A model generated the notes under the pieces. The model was given only the letters and a program-made list of their open reading frames with translations, did not search any database and was not told where the DNA came from. 64,000 nucleotides of DNA, taken from Comamonadaceae bacterium UBA2121 (GTDB lineage Bacteria > Pseudomonadota > Gammaproteobacteria > Burkholderiales > Burkholderiaceae_C). Positions 33,071 to 42,959 of the stretch are shown in pieces (the first letter of the stretch is position 1; every line of letters starts with the position of its first letter). Location of the stretch: assembly GCA_002331385.1 (NCBI GenBank), contig DCYB01000001.1, positions 124,001-188,000 on the forward strand. Reading direction: 5' to 3'. The position numbers were made by a program, and so were the translations under genes.

Positions 33071-34447
33071 TCAGGCGGGTGCGCGCTGCAAATACGCCCG
33101 CGCGTCCTGCCCTGCCACGCGCCCCATGGCGCAACATGCGGTGAGGAGATACCCGCCGGTCGGCGCTTCCCAGTCGAGCATTTCACCGGCGCAAAAAACA
33201 CCGGGCATGGAGCGCAGCATGTAGTGCTCATCGAGCGCGGAAAAACGCACGCCGCCCGCGGTGCTGATGGCTTCGTCCACCGGGCGCGCGGCGACCACCG
33301 TGATGGGCAGCCCCTTGATGGCTCGCGCCAGCGTTTCCGGCTGGGTCATCTCTTCCTTGCTCAGATACTCGTAGAGCACACCGGTCTTGATGCCCTCCAG
33401 ATGCAAGCGGCTCTTGAGGTGCGAGCTCAGGCTGCGCGAGCCACGCGGGTGGCGCAGCTCCTGCAGCACACGCTCGTGCGACAGCGCAGGCAATAGATCG
33501 AGTTCCAACGTGGCGCTGCCCTTGGCTTCGATTTCGTCGCGCAACAGCGCCGAAACGGCGTAGATCAGGCTGCCCTCCACGCCCGTCGCCGTGGCGACGA
33601 ATTCACCCCGGCGCTGGAACGTGCGCCCCGCGCTGTCGGTGAAGGAGATCGCTACGGATTTGAACGGCTGACCGGCAAAGCGCTCGGTGAAATGCTCGCT
33701 CCAGCCTACAGATTCGGCCGCGTCCGAGCCGCCCAACAGATTGCGCAGAAAGTCGCGCCGCGTCTCGCCCCCACCGCCGGCCTGGGTGTGGCGCACCGTA
33801 TCGAAGCCGCAATTGGCCGGGCGCAGAGGCGCAATGTCTACGCCGTTTTGTTGCAGCAAGGGCGCCCATTGACCGTCGGAGCCGAGGCGCGCCCAGCTCG
33901 CACCACCGAGCGCGAGCACGATGGCCCTGGCATGCACCTGCACCGGTTTTTCAGGCGTGGTGAATTGCAGCACGCGCGCCTGCGCCGGCTCGCCCGCCGC
34001 ATCCGCGCCCCAGCCTTCCCAACGATGGCGCGAATGAAAAATCACCCCTTGCGAACGCAGGCGATGCAGCCATGCGCGCAGCAGCGGCGCAGCCTTCATG
34101 TCCTTGGGAAACACGCGGCCCGAGGTGCCGACGAAGGTTTCTATGCCCAATCCGTGGGCCCATTCGCACAACTGCTCTGCACCAAATTGTTGGAGCGTGG
34201 CGGCGATAGCCTCCTGCGCCTGACCGTAGCGCTGCACAAAGCTGTCGAACGGTTCGGAATGGGTGAGGTTGAGTCCGCCCTTGCCCGCCAGCAGGAACTT
34301 GCGCCCGACCGATGGCATGGCGTCAAAAACATGCACGGACACGCCGGGTACGGCAGCCATTTCCGCAGCCATGAGGCCGGCGGGGCCGCCGCCGATGATG
34401 GCGACGTCGCAATGCAGGGAGTCGGTAGGAGTCGAGGTGTCTGGCAT
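33071..34447 (-). CDS. HI0933/BaiN-like flavoprotein
   Basis: This 458-residue protein is an FAD-dependent oxidoreductase of the HI0933 (BaiN-related) family. The dinucleotide-binding start DVAIIGGGPAGLMAAEMAA, the family segment VGRKFLLAGKGGLNLTHS, and the C-terminal TAGGVRFSALDEHYMLRSMP and FCAGEMLDWEAPTGGYLL are clear. The substrate is not known; some relatives reduce enoyl or steroid compounds. It converges on Bug protein 3 with a 35-base gap and lies 57 bases downstream of addA on the same strand. Confidence 0.9.
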   Translation of the reverse strand: MPDTSTPTDSLHCDVAIIGGGPAGLMAAEMAAVPGVSVHVFDAMPSVGRKFLLAGKGGLNLTHSEPFDSFVQRYGQAQEAIAATLQQFGAEQLCEWAHGLGIETFVGTSGRVFPKDMKAAPLLRAWLHRLRSQGVIFHSRHRWEGWGADAAGEPAQARVLQFTTPEKPVQVHARAIVLALGGASWARLGSDGQWAPLLQQNGVDIAPLRPANCGFDTVRHTQAGGGGETRRDFLRNLLGGSDAAESVGWSEHFTERFAGQPFKSVAISFTDSAGRTFQRRGEFVATATGVEGSLIYAVSALLRDEIEAKGSATLELDLLPALSHERVLQELRHPRGSRSLSSHLKSRLHLEGIKTGVLYEYLSKEEMTQPETLARAIKGLPITVVAARPVDEAISTAGGVRFSALDEHYMLRSMPGVFCAGEMLDWEAPTGGYLLTACCAMGRVAGQDARAYLQRAPA

Positions 34448-34504
34448 GGAAGTGGAATCAGTTTTTTTTCAGCGCACGAAGCGGGTCACGCTGCGGCCCG
34501 GAAA

Positions 34505-37500
34505 TCAGAACAGCGAGCCCTGCTGCGGCGCCTCACCAGAGGTTGGCGCGTCGACAGCCGCTTGTGCAGGATGCGCATTTTCCGCCTTCTTGCTAACCCC
34601 TGTCGCGGCTGTCGGGATCACCGTTCCGTCTGCCAGCAATTCCACCAGTTGCCCCTCGCCCGTGAGGAACGCCGCACGCACTTCGCCCTCGTGCCCCAAC
34701 TGCAATTGGGCAGCCTCCAGATAACGTCCCAATTGCGCGATCAATTGCGGCTGGCTTTGCGGCGAGGCCGCTGTCTTGTAATCGAACACCCACCATTGCA
34801 CCCCATGCGCGGCACTGGCGCGGCGACGCACCAGACGGTCGATGCGCAAGCTCTGGCCCTGATGAACCAGCGGCGCTTCGTTGATCGAGCGATCGATCAC
34901 CGCTGGGTCCCAGGCCCAGGCGCCCTCGCCTTGCAGAATGCGTTGGGCGTTGCTTGCCGCACGCTGGGCGGATTCTGGGGTGATGTCGAATTCGCGCGCC
35001 AGGCGCGACACGCGCGCCTCGCTCCAACCGTGCGCGCGCAATTCACCGAGCGAGGTGCCGACTACGCCCGCCAACTCGAGCAACTGGTGCATGGCATCGC
35101 CCTGTCGCGATTGCGGCGTGGACACGTCCACGGCGCGCAGCACGGCGAGTTTCTTGGCCATGCCGGATTCGGGCACGTCGGCACTGGCACTGTCGTAGGC
35201 GGGCAATTCGAGGATGCGCGCATCCCGAACGTCGTCCGCGCCGGTTTGCGCGGACGCCTCGGCGTGCGGCGCGGGCAGGTCCTGCACGCAGTCGGCGAGG
35301 CGCGTCCACCAACTGGGCGACTGCGATGCCTTGCGTGCCTGTGTGGCGGACAGCACCAGACAATCTTTCGCCCGCGTCATGGCGACGTACAAGGTGTTGA
35401 GTTCTTCGCGCTTGCGCTCGCGCTTTTCGGCTTCGAGCAAGGCCACCGCGCTGGGTGGTGGATGGGTTTCGCTGGCGAGAAAGACGAAGTGCTGCGGCGT
35501 TTCATGCTCGCCCGGCCAGTCCACCAAAGCGCCCATGGTCTCGGCCTTTTGCGCGCCAGCGTCGGTGTCGAGCATGAGCACGCATTGCGCCTCCAGCCCC
35601 TTCGCGCCATGGATGGTGAGCAGGCGCACGGCCTGCAGGTCGGCGCGTCCCGGCGCGCGCATGCCGGGGCGCTTCATGGCGCGCACAAACGCATAGGGCG
35701 TGAGGTAGCGTCCGCCGTCCAGTTGCAGCGCCGCAGCCAGTAACGCACGCAGATTTGCCAACACCGCATCGCGCATGGTGCTGGCCGACGTTGCGGCGTA
35801 GCGCGCAAACACATCGGCATGCAGGTAGATGGCGTGCAGCGCATCGTGCGGCGGCATCACACGCACCCATTCACGGTAGCACTCCAAGCGCTCGGCCACC
35901 TCTTGCAAAGGCCCGGAGAGCTGTTCGCGCGCGCGTGTGATGAGCTCATACCAGCTTGCCTTCTCCCACTCGGGCTGGCGCCGCAACAAGGCGATTTCGG
36001 TGAGCGCTTCGTCGCCCATGCCAAAGAGCGGAGAGCGCAGCGCACGCGCCAAAGACAGGTCGTGCGTGGTGGAGACAAGCACGTCGAGCAGGGCCACCAG
36101 ATCCTGCACTTCGGGCGATTCGCACAGCTCTGTTTTCTCGGGCTGCACGCAAGGGATGTGGAGTTCGCGGAGCGCGTCCTCCATTTCGCCCAGACGCGCG
36201 CGCTTGCGCGCCAGCACCATGATGTCTTTGGCGGGAACGCCTGCGGCCATTTGCGCCGCCACCCATTGCGCGGCCTGTGCGCTTTCACGCATGCGCAAGG
36301 TTTCCTCGGCTTCGTGGCGCGCTTCGGTGAGACTGTCGCGCCATGCGCTGGCAGGCTCGTTGTGAGAATCTGAATCAGCAGGGGCCGCGTCCTCAGGCGC
36401 TTCAACCTCGTGCGCATCGTCAGCGGTGATGATCGGCAGTCGCCACAACCGGCCAGGATTTTGCGACTCCGTGGTGTGATCACGAAAGCCGGAGTACTCC
36501 TGCTGCGCCTGCGCTTGCTGCATCACATGGTTGACTGCATCGATCACGCCCGTGGCATTGCGACGGGTGTGATCGCAGGCCAGCACGTCACCACCCAATC
36601 CTTCGCGCACAAACGCCTGGGCCGCCAGGAACACCTGCGGCTCGGCTCGGCGGAAGCGGTAGATGCTCTGCTTGGGATCGCCCACGATGAACACGCTGGG
36701 CGCCTGCGCACCGCCGCCTGCGCCCGCGTAGCCAGACAACCAGGCGTGCAGCGCCTGCCATTGCAGCGGATTGGTGTCCTGAAACTCGTCCACCAGCAGG
36801 TGCCGCACGCGCGCATCAAGGCGCTCCTGCACCCAGCCGGCGAGCACCGGATCGGAGAGCAGGATCAGCGCCGTGCGCTCCACGTCATTCATGTCGATCC
36901 AGCCCCGCTCGCGCTTGAGTGCACCGAACTGCGCGATCAACGCACGCGCCAAACGCGCCACCCGTTGCTGGTGTTGCCAGCCGATGTGCTGGCTTTGCGC
37001 GGCGCACAGCCACTGCAATTCAGCCTCCGCCTCTTGCGCCGCGGCGAACTTGCGCAAATGCGTGGTCAGCCGATCTTCCTTGGCCGTGAAGAACGCGCCG
37101 CGCAAGAGTGCAAGACGCTGCTCCAGATCGCGGTTCAGGAACGCTTCCACGACGGCCTCGGCAGCCTTCTGCGGGGTCTTGTTGCTCTCGCTCCCCAAGG
37201 CTGTGGACCACGCATGCCAGCGCGCACTGGCGGCTTCTCCGGCCAGGGCATCACAGGGCGCATCCAGCCCTTCGAGCGCCGGAAACTGCTCCGTGAAATG
37301 CGGCACCGAGCGGTCGATGACGCCCGCCTCATCGGCCAGCGTGAACTCCACCCGTTTGGCCAGCGCCGCCTCCAATGCGCGATGCGTCTGCGAGCGACCG
37401 TGCAAGGCGATGGCGGCCTCGTAATCCGCCCGCAATGCAGCGTCCTGCGTCAGCATGGACAGAAACGGGCGCCATACGTCGCGCACGGCTTCGGCATCGT

Positions 37501-38005
37501 CTTCCAGCAACTCAAAATGCGCTGGCATGCCCAAGTCTTGCAGAACCTGCAAGGGCGCCGTGCCCAGCAGCGCGGCAAACCAGCTATGGAAGGTGCGAAT
37601 TTGCACCGGACGCCCGCTGTCGAGCGTGCGGCGGTACAGGGTTTGCAGCGCAACGGCCTGCTCCTGCACGCGCAGGGCATCCACGCCGCGCGCAAGCAAT
37701 TCCTTTTCGAGTTCTGCGGTGGACTGACCCGCAAACTCCTCCATCCATTCCTGCAAGCGCTGGCGCATTTCGCCCGCCGCCTTCTTGGTGAAGGTGATGG
37801 CCAGAATCTCGTGTGGCTGGCTGCCGTCGAGCAAGGCGCGCAACATGCGCGACACCAGCATCCAGGTCTTGCCCGCACCGGCGCAGGCTTCCACCGCGAC
37901 ACTGCGCTGCGGATCGCAGGCAATGGCGTAGAAGGCTTGCCGCGTGACGGGCTGTCCGTTGTGTTCGTAGGCGGCGGTGGTCGTCATCGGTGTTGCGCTC
38001 GTCAT
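34505..38005 (-). CDS. addA: AddA-like helicase/exonuclease (RecB-type)
   Basis: AddA is the UvrD-like helicase and nuclease subunit of AddAB, the RecBCD-equivalent that resects double-strand breaks for RecA loading. The 1166-residue protein has Walker A VEACAGAGKTWM, motif Ia AITFTKKAAGEM, motif II LLVDEFQDTNPLQW, GDPKQSIYRFR, motif V LLTIHGAKGLEA, motif VI LYVAMTRAKDCLVL, and a C-terminal PD-(D/E)xK nuclease core WWVFDYKTAA. I chose the ATG at 38005, which overlaps the addB stop codon (ATGA), so the pair is translationally coupled. Several long open frames antisense to it are composition artefacts. Confidence 0.92.
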   Translation of the reverse strand: MTSATPMTTTAAYEHNGQPVTRQAFYAIACDPQRSVAVEACAGAGKTWMLVSRMLRALLDGSQPHEILAITFTKKAAGEMRQRLQEWMEEFAGQSTAELEKELLARGVDALRVQEQAVALQTLYRRTLDSGRPVQIRTFHSWFAALLGTAPLQVLQDLGMPAHFELLEDDAEAVRDVWRPFLSMLTQDAALRADYEAAIALHGRSQTHRALEAALAKRVEFTLADEAGVIDRSVPHFTEQFPALEGLDAPCDALAGEAASARWHAWSTALGSESNKTPQKAAEAVVEAFLNRDLEQRLALLRGAFFTAKEDRLTTHLRKFAAAQEAEAELQWLCAAQSQHIGWQHQQRVARLARALIAQFGALKRERGWIDMNDVERTALILLSDPVLAGWVQERLDARVRHLLVDEFQDTNPLQWQALHAWLSGYAGAGGGAQAPSVFIVGDPKQSIYRFRRAEPQVFLAAQAFVREGLGGDVLACDHTRRNATGVIDAVNHVMQQAQAQQEYSGFRDHTTESQNPGRLWRLPIITADDAHEVEAPEDAAPADSDSHNEPASAWRDSLTEARHEAEETLRMRESAQAAQWVAAQMAAGVPAKDIMVLARKRARLGEMEDALRELHIPCVQPEKTELCESPEVQDLVALLDVLVSTTHDLSLARALRSPLFGMGDEALTEIALLRRQPEWEKASWYELITRAREQLSGPLQEVAERLECYREWVRVMPPHDALHAIYLHADVFARYAATSASTMRDAVLANLRALLAAALQLDGGRYLTPYAFVRAMKRPGMRAPGRADLQAVRLLTIHGAKGLEAQCVLMLDTDAGAQKAETMGALVDWPGEHETPQHFVFLASETHPPPSAVALLEAEKRERKREELNTLYVAMTRAKDCLVLSATQARKASQSPSWWTRLADCVQDLPAPHAEASAQTGADDVRDARILELPAYDSASADVPESGMAKKLAVLRAVDVSTPQSRQGDAMHQLLELAGVVGTSLGELRAHGWSEARVSRLAREFDITPESAQRAASNAQRILQGEGAWAWDPAVIDRSINEAPLVHQGQSLRIDRLVRRRASAAHGVQWWVFDYKTAASPQSQPQLIAQLGRYLEAAQLQLGHEGEVRAAFLTGEGQLVELLADGTVIPTAATGVSKKAENAHPAQAAVDAPTSGEAPQQGSLF

Positions 38006-40560
38006 GCCCAGAAATCCTTGCGGCACAGTCCGCGCGCGGCGCAGTAGCCACAGACCGCGCCCTCACCCAGTGCCGGCATTGGCGCGCCGGCGGCAATGCG
38101 TGCCATGTCGTGCTGGATGCCAGCGATCAACTCGTCGCGCAAGGGCACCACGTCCTCCTGCTCATACATGCGCGTCTCGCCGCGCTCGCCCACATTCACA
38201 TAGGCCGCGCGCAATACGTCGTCCTGCAGCAGCGCCGCGTAGAACGCCAATTGCAGGTCTTCACTGCCCGCCGCAAGACGCTTGCGCGTGGTCTGGTCGT
38301 TCTCGGTCTTGTAGTCGATCACGAGCCGGGTATCGCCACCGCCGTCGTCCGCGCGCACGAGGTCGATGCGGTCGAGCTTACCAACCAGCGCGAGCGCGCC
38401 CAGCGGCTGCGAGGCGTCCTGTTCTGCCAATTGGAAGCGCGCGCCCTGGGACTCGTGCTTGCCGAACCAGCGCAGATAACCGTCACGCAGCGCAGGCCAG
38501 CCTGCAACGAAGGGCAGGAAGTCCCCGTCATCGAGATGCAATTCGCGCGTCGCCCGCTCGGCGGCGGCGTCCATGAGCGCGGTGCGCGCCGCTGCATCGT
38601 CCGTGAATTGCGCATGCAGCGCCTCATGAAAGTGCTGCAAGGTTGCGTGCAACCAGGTGCCAAAGTCACGTTTGTCGACAGCGGCATCCAGCTCTTCGGC
38701 CTCGTGCAAACGCAGTTGCCGCAGCGCCCAGAAACGGTACGGACAATGGCGCAGATCGGAGTACGCGGACGAGGAGAGTTTTTGCAACGGCAGCAGCGCA
38801 CCGGACGGCGCTGGCATGTCGATGCGCGCCACGGGCAGCTCGCGCGCCACGCGGGCATCGTTGCCTGCGCGACCACCGGCATCCAGCGCCAGTGCGAGCA
38901 CGAGCGAACTGGCAAGCAATGGCTCGCCGCCTTCATCGCTGGTGCGCCAGAGAATGTCCACGTGCGGCACGCGCACGGCCTGCTTCCATGCTTCGCGCTG
39001 TGCGTGTTCGGTCTGTTCTCGCGTGGGCAACCCCAGGGCCTCGCGCTGCGCGCGCGTCCACGGACCCGGCGGCTCGGGCGCGGCGAGCATGCGCTTTTCA
39101 TCGCACCCCGGCAGCACCAAGGCCATGAACGGGCGCGCCAGCACCTGCGACATGGGCAGCACGATGACGGGCGAATCGGGCATGGAGTCGGTGCGGTAAC
39201 GCCCTGCCTCCAGCACGTCATCGACCCAGCGCGTGAACTGCGTCAGCGACATGCGCCGCTCGGCGCCCGACAGGCCCTGCAAATCGGCCTCCAGCCCGGT
39301 GAGCAGGCGCAGCTCGGCCAATACTTTGGCACCGGCGGTGTCGTCCTTCATTGCGTCCCAAAGGCCCGTCTGCTGCAATTGGTTGCGCAAGGTTGCGAGC
39401 CATTCGGTCAGCCTATGTGAGCCGCTCATGGGCTTGCGCCATGCCTCGATCTGCTCGCGCAATGCAGTCACCGCCACGAGCTGGTCGGACAGGTAGTGTT
39501 GGGTCTGGATCCACTTGCGCACACCCAGACTGCGCAGCCAGCGCTCCAGTGACGGTAATGCAGGCACGGCTGCAGGCGGCAAGTGCTTGAGCCAGTCCAA
39601 CACATCGTCCGTACTGGTATGCCGTGCGGCGGCGCGCAGTCCGGTCATCACTTGCGCCGCAGCGCGCGTGGTGGACAGCGTCCAGCCGTTTTCGTCCTTC
39701 ACCTCCACGCCTGCGCCTTCCAGCAGCGCGGCAACGCGGCGCGTGAGGGCGCGATCGGTGGCCGCGAGCGCCACCGGAATATGCGCCTGCGCCAGATGCT
39801 CCATGACGCAAGCGGCAGCGCGTTGGGCTTCGTCTTCGGCGTCCAGCGCGCTGTGCAGTGCCACGTGGTCTGCGGTGAATTCGTCCGCCTCCAGAAACGC
39901 GGGCGGCAGGGAAATCGACAGGCTTGCATCACCCCAATGCCCTAACAAGGACGTGGCCAGCGGATCGGGGTGAAAGCCTTCCAGCGCCACCAGCATCTGC
40001 ACGGACTGCCGCACGCCATCGCTAAACAACACGTCGGTGGCGGGCTCCGTCGCCAGCACCCACTCCAGCGCGACCTTGGCCGCTGCGGCTTCGAGCTGGA
40101 GCGCGTCACCGGCCAGCGGGGCATTCAAATGCGCGCGCGCGGTGGCGGCCCACGCATCGCGTTGTGCTGGCGCGACGGACGCGGCCACCGTGGCCAGTTG
40201 CTGCGCCATCTCCAGCATGAGGGTGAGCATGCTCTCTGATTGCGCGCCCAATCCGGCGGCCTCCAGCAGGCTGCGGCCCGTGAGCGCATCGCAGGCCACG
40301 TCGAGTTGGAAGTCGGTGTGCGATGCGGGTTCGGCCCCCAGCGACGTGGCCCAGTTGCGCGTCGTCTCGAAGCGCGGCATGAAGCCATTCGGGAAGCGCT
40401 CGGCCCATTGCTTGACCGCCTGTGCCATGAGATGCGCGTACGGCACCAGCACCACCACGCTGGCCGGATGCACGCCGCGTTGTGCGGCTGCGTCAGCGAC
40501 CTGCTGGAGCACCCGCTGCCAACCTGCGCTCACCGGAATATTTTTCGCTATGACAGTCAT
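38002..40560 (-). CDS. addB: AddB-like nuclease subunit
   Basis: AddB is the second subunit of the AddAB break-resection complex, with an inactivated helicase core and a C-terminal nuclease. In this protein of about 852 residues, the nuclease core RLVIDYKTENDQTTRKRL is followed by the cysteines CGYCAARGLC; with an earlier DLRHCPYRF these make the four-Cys iron-sulfur staple typical of AddB. The start is uncertain: ATG codons at 40560, 40581 and 40641 are in frame and none has a strong ribosome site. I use 40560, just before the conserved KNIPVSAGW. It is divergent from trxA, with about 110 bases between. Confidence 0.88.
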   Translation of the reverse strand: MTVIAKNIPVSAGWQRVLQQVADAAAQRGVHPASVVVLVPYAHLMAQAVKQWAERFPNGFMPRFETTRNWATSLGAEPASHTDFQLDVACDALTGRSLLEAAGLGAQSESMLTLMLEMAQQLATVAASVAPAQRDAWAATARAHLNAPLAGDALQLEAAAAKVALEWVLATEPATDVLFSDGVRQSVQMLVALEGFHPDPLATSLLGHWGDASLSISLPPAFLEADEFTADHVALHSALDAEDEAQRAAACVMEHLAQAHIPVALAATDRALTRRVAALLEGAGVEVKDENGWTLSTTRAAAQVMTGLRAAARHTSTDDVLDWLKHLPPAAVPALPSLERWLRSLGVRKWIQTQHYLSDQLVAVTALREQIEAWRKPMSGSHRLTEWLATLRNQLQQTGLWDAMKDDTAGAKVLAELRLLTGLEADLQGLSGAERRMSLTQFTRWVDDVLEAGRYRTDSMPDSPVIVLPMSQVLARPFMALVLPGCDEKRMLAAPEPPGPWTRAQREALGLPTREQTEHAQREAWKQAVRVPHVDILWRTSDEGGEPLLASSLVLALALDAGGRAGNDARVARELPVARIDMPAPSGALLPLQKLSSSAYSDLRHCPYRFWALRQLRLHEAEELDAAVDKRDFGTWLHATLQHFHEALHAQFTDDAAARTALMDAAAERATRELHLDDGDFLPFVAGWPALRDGYLRWFGKHESQGARFQLAEQDASQPLGALALVGKLDRIDLVRADDGGGDTRLVIDYKTENDQTTRKRLAAGSEDLQLAFYAALLQDDVLRAAYVNVGERGETRMYEQEDVVPLRDELIAGIQHDMARIAAGAPMPALGEGAVCGYCAARGLCRKDFWA

Positions 40561-40671
40561 AGCATTGTCTTGCGCGGCCATAGCGTGATGCGGGGAATCA
40601 GTTTCTGTCACAATTCTCTTTAATATAAACGCTTCGGCCATCACCAATTCGCTTAATTTCAAGGAACGCCA

Positions 40672-41004
40672 ATGGCAAACGATCTCATCAAACACATCTC
40701 GGACGCAAGCTTCGAAGCCGACGTGCTCAAGACCGAAGGCTCGGTTCTGGTGGACTACTGGGCTGAATGGTGCGGCCCCTGCAAGATGATTGCGCCCATT
40801 CTCGATGAGGTGGCCAATACGTACCAAGGCAAGCTCACCATCGCCAAGATGAACGTGGACGAGAACCGCGAGATCCCCGCCAAGTTCGGCATCCGTGGCA
40901 TTCCCACGCTGATGCTGTTCAAGAACGGCGAGCTGGCAGCCACCAAAGTGGGTGCCATGAGCAAGGCACAGCTCACCGCATTCATCGATCAGCAACTGGG
41001 CTGA
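40672..41004 (+). CDS. trxA: thioredoxin 1
   Basis: TrxA is the general cytoplasmic disulfide reductase. The 110-residue protein has the canonical active site WAEWCGPCKM (Cys34, Cys37), the buried Asp in VLVDYWAEW and the cis-proline in GIRGIPTLMLF. An AAGGA ribosome site precedes the ATG at 40672. AT-rich sequence at 40621-40629 (TAATATAAA) could hold the -10 element. It is followed 401 bases later by rho on the same strand, a common order in proteobacteria. Confidence 0.97.
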   Translation: MANDLIKHISDASFEADVLKTEGSVLVDYWAEWCGPCKMIAPILDEVANTYQGKLTIAKMNVDENREIPAKFGIRGIPTLMLFKNGELAATKVGAMSKAQLTAFIDQQLG

Positions 41005-41022
41005 TCCCGGGATGTTCTCCCG

Positions 41023-41053
41023 CTCTTGTGCTGCGCCCTGCGCGGTGCAAGAG
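41023..41053 (+). terminator. strong hairpin after trxA
   Basis: A 14-pair stem (CTCTTGTGCTGCGC with GCGCGGTGCAAGAG, three G-U pairs) with a three-base loop lies 19 bases after the trxA stop. No T run follows, so it is either a Rho-assisted terminator or an mRNA 3' stabiliser. Confidence 0.5.
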
Positions 41054-41405
41054 CCGACAGTTCACGCCGCTTGTCGGATCTGTCCAAAAGATGCCGACAT
41101 CGGGCTATACCCCCATTTGCATTCTTTCAAATTTCAGCCGCTGATTTTCTTGCCATAATAGACGCTGAAACTTCGCTCCATTCGACGCAAGAAAGCACTT
41201 TACCGATAGTCAGGTTGCAAGCCTTGGTAAACAGCTCAGCAGTCGCATTGAATTTTCTGTAATAATCGCATTTGATCACTTCGCCGCGCTGCCATAAGTC
41301 TGCGGCCCTGTTTCAAGATCACCGGCTTGCCAAGCGCCTCATCCGGCCCGCACGGCTTACAGCTCTCCCAGACATTTCGTATTTACTCCGTTCAGGAGTC
41401 ACCCC
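41054..41405 (+). other. long rho leader region
   Basis: These 352 bases hold no gene. They contain -10-like sequences (CATAAT at 41154-41159; TAATAAT at 41260-41266) and an AGGAG ribosome site at 41394-41398. A long untranslated leader is expected, since rho is autoregulated by transcription attenuation in its leader in Escherichia coli. The stretch is pyrimidine-rich near its 3' end, fitting Rho loading, but no defined site is proven. Confidence 0.45.
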
Positions 41406-42668
41406 ATGCACTTAAACGAACTCAAGGCACTGCACGTGTCTGAAGTCCTCAAGCAGGCAGAAGAGCTTGAGATCGAAAACGTCGGCCGCATGCGCAAGCA
41501 GGAGCTGATGTTCGCCATCATCAAAAAGCGCGCCAAGGCGGGCGAACAGGTCTTCGCCGACGGCGTCCTGGAAATCCTGCCCGACGGCTTCGGTTTCCTT
41601 CGCAGCCCCGACACCAGCTTCACCGCCAGCACGGACGACATCTACATCTCGCCCAGCCAGGTGCGCCGCTTCAACCTGCACACCGGCGACATGATCGAAG
41701 GCGAAGTGCGCACGCCCAAGGACGGCGAGCGCTACTTTGCCCTGACCAAGCTCGACAAGGTCAACGGCGGCCCGCCAGAGCAGAACAAGCACAAGGTCAT
41801 GTTCGAAAACCTGACCCCTCTCTTCCCCAAGGAGCAGATGCGCCTTGAGCGGGACATGAAGGGCGAAGAGAACATCACCGGCCGCATCATCGACATCATC
41901 GCCCCCATCGGCCGCGGCCAGCGCGCGCTGATCGTCGCCCCGCCCAAGAGCGGCAAGACGGTGATGATGCAGCACATTGCGCACGCCATCACGGCCAACA
42001 ACCCCGACGTGCACCTGATGGTGCTGCTCGTGGACGAGCGCCCGGAAGAAGTGACCGAAATGCAGCGCACGGTGAAGGGTGAAATCATCGCCTCCACCTT
42101 CGATGAGCCTGCCGCGCGTCACGTGCACGTCGCCGAAATGGTGATCGAGCGCGCCAAGCGTCTGGTCGAACTGAAGAAGGACGTGGTCATCCTGCTGGAC
42201 TCCATTACCCGTCTGGCACGCGCCTACAACAACGTCGTGCCGTCCTCCGGCAAGGTGCTGTCGGGCGGTGTCGATGCCAACGCACTGCAGCGCCCTAAGC
42301 GTTTCTTCGGCGCGGCGCGCAAGGTGGAAGAAGGCGGCTCGCTGACCATCATCGCCACGGCGCTGGTGGACACCGGCAGCCGCATGGACGAAGTGATCTT
42401 TGAAGAATTCAAGGGCACCGGCAACTGCGAAATCCACCTGAACCGTCGCCTGTACGAAAAGCGCGTGTTCCCGGCCATCGAACTCAACAAGAGCGGCACG
42501 CGCCGCGAAGAGTTGCTGCTGGCCCCCGAGATCCTGCAGAAAACGCGCATCCTGCGCCAGTTCATGTACAACATGGATGAGATCGAATCCATGGAACTGA
42601 TGATCAAGAACATGAAGGCCACCAAGACCAATGTGGACTTCTTCGACATGATGCGCCGCGGCGGCTGA
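41406..42668 (+). CDS. rho: transcription termination factor Rho
   Basis: Rho is the hexameric RNA helicase that ends transcription at unstructured C-rich RNA. The 420-residue protein has the N-terminal helix bundle (LKALHVSEVLKQAEELEI), the cold-shock RNA-binding fold (LEILPDGFGFLR), Walker A IVAPPKSGKTVMMQ, Walker B VLLVDERPEEV, and the C-terminal GVDANALQRPKRFFGAARK with the R loop. Length and order match the standard enzyme. It is followed by a textbook intrinsic terminator at 42703. Confidence 0.98.
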   Translation: MHLNELKALHVSEVLKQAEELEIENVGRMRKQELMFAIIKKRAKAGEQVFADGVLEILPDGFGFLRSPDTSFTASTDDIYISPSQVRRFNLHTGDMIEGEVRTPKDGERYFALTKLDKVNGGPPEQNKHKVMFENLTPLFPKEQMRLERDMKGEENITGRIIDIIAPIGRGQRALIVAPPKSGKTVMMQHIAHAITANNPDVHLMVLLVDERPEEVTEMQRTVKGEIIASTFDEPAARHVHVAEMVIERAKRLVELKKDVVILLDSITRLARAYNNVVPSSGKVLSGGVDANALQRPKRFFGAARKVEEGGSLTIIATALVDTGSRMDEVIFEEFKGTGNCEIHLNRRLYEKRVFPAIELNKSGTRREELLLAPEILQKTRILRQFMYNMDEIESMELMIKNMKATKTNVDFFDMMRRGG

Positions 42669-42702
42669 GTCTTCTCTCCCCCTTCCGGCCTACCACATCA
42701 AA

Positions 42703-42726
42703 GCCCCGTTTAACGGGGCTTTTTTG
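42703..42726 (+). terminator. intrinsic terminator after rho
   Basis: AGCCCCG pairs with CGGGGCT around a TTTAA loop, and the stem runs into six T (then GTTTTT). It lies 34 bases after the rho stop codon. From here to the NodT start at 42960 there is no gene; GATATATC near 42787 is the only evident palindrome. Confidence 0.93.
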
Positions 42727-42959
42727 TTTTTCAGACTTATCTGAAAAGCGTGTCTTTAACGCAAATAGCACTGATTCGTAGCGATGCGATATATCAATGG
42801 AAGGTGCGCATTGCCGTGCGCGTCAAGTCACGCATCAGCGCCGATGAGGCACGTCAACGCTGGTCCCAGGGTGCTTCCGGATACTGCCTGTTTCCGTCGA
42901 ATCCATTGAACCCTTGTTCCGTGCCCAGCCTGAGATACGGGATCGCAGCGCACCCCAAA

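Noticed and set aside
33692..38047. Very long open frames (683 and 545 codons) antisense to the flavoprotein and addA genes.
   Set aside because: Both are shadows of well-supported genes; the translated products are Arg/His-rich with no family features.
42750..42959. A 70-codon N-terminal extension of the NodT lipoprotein gene.
   Set aside because: The signal peptide and lipobox begin after 42960, and the extension has no similarity to the family.
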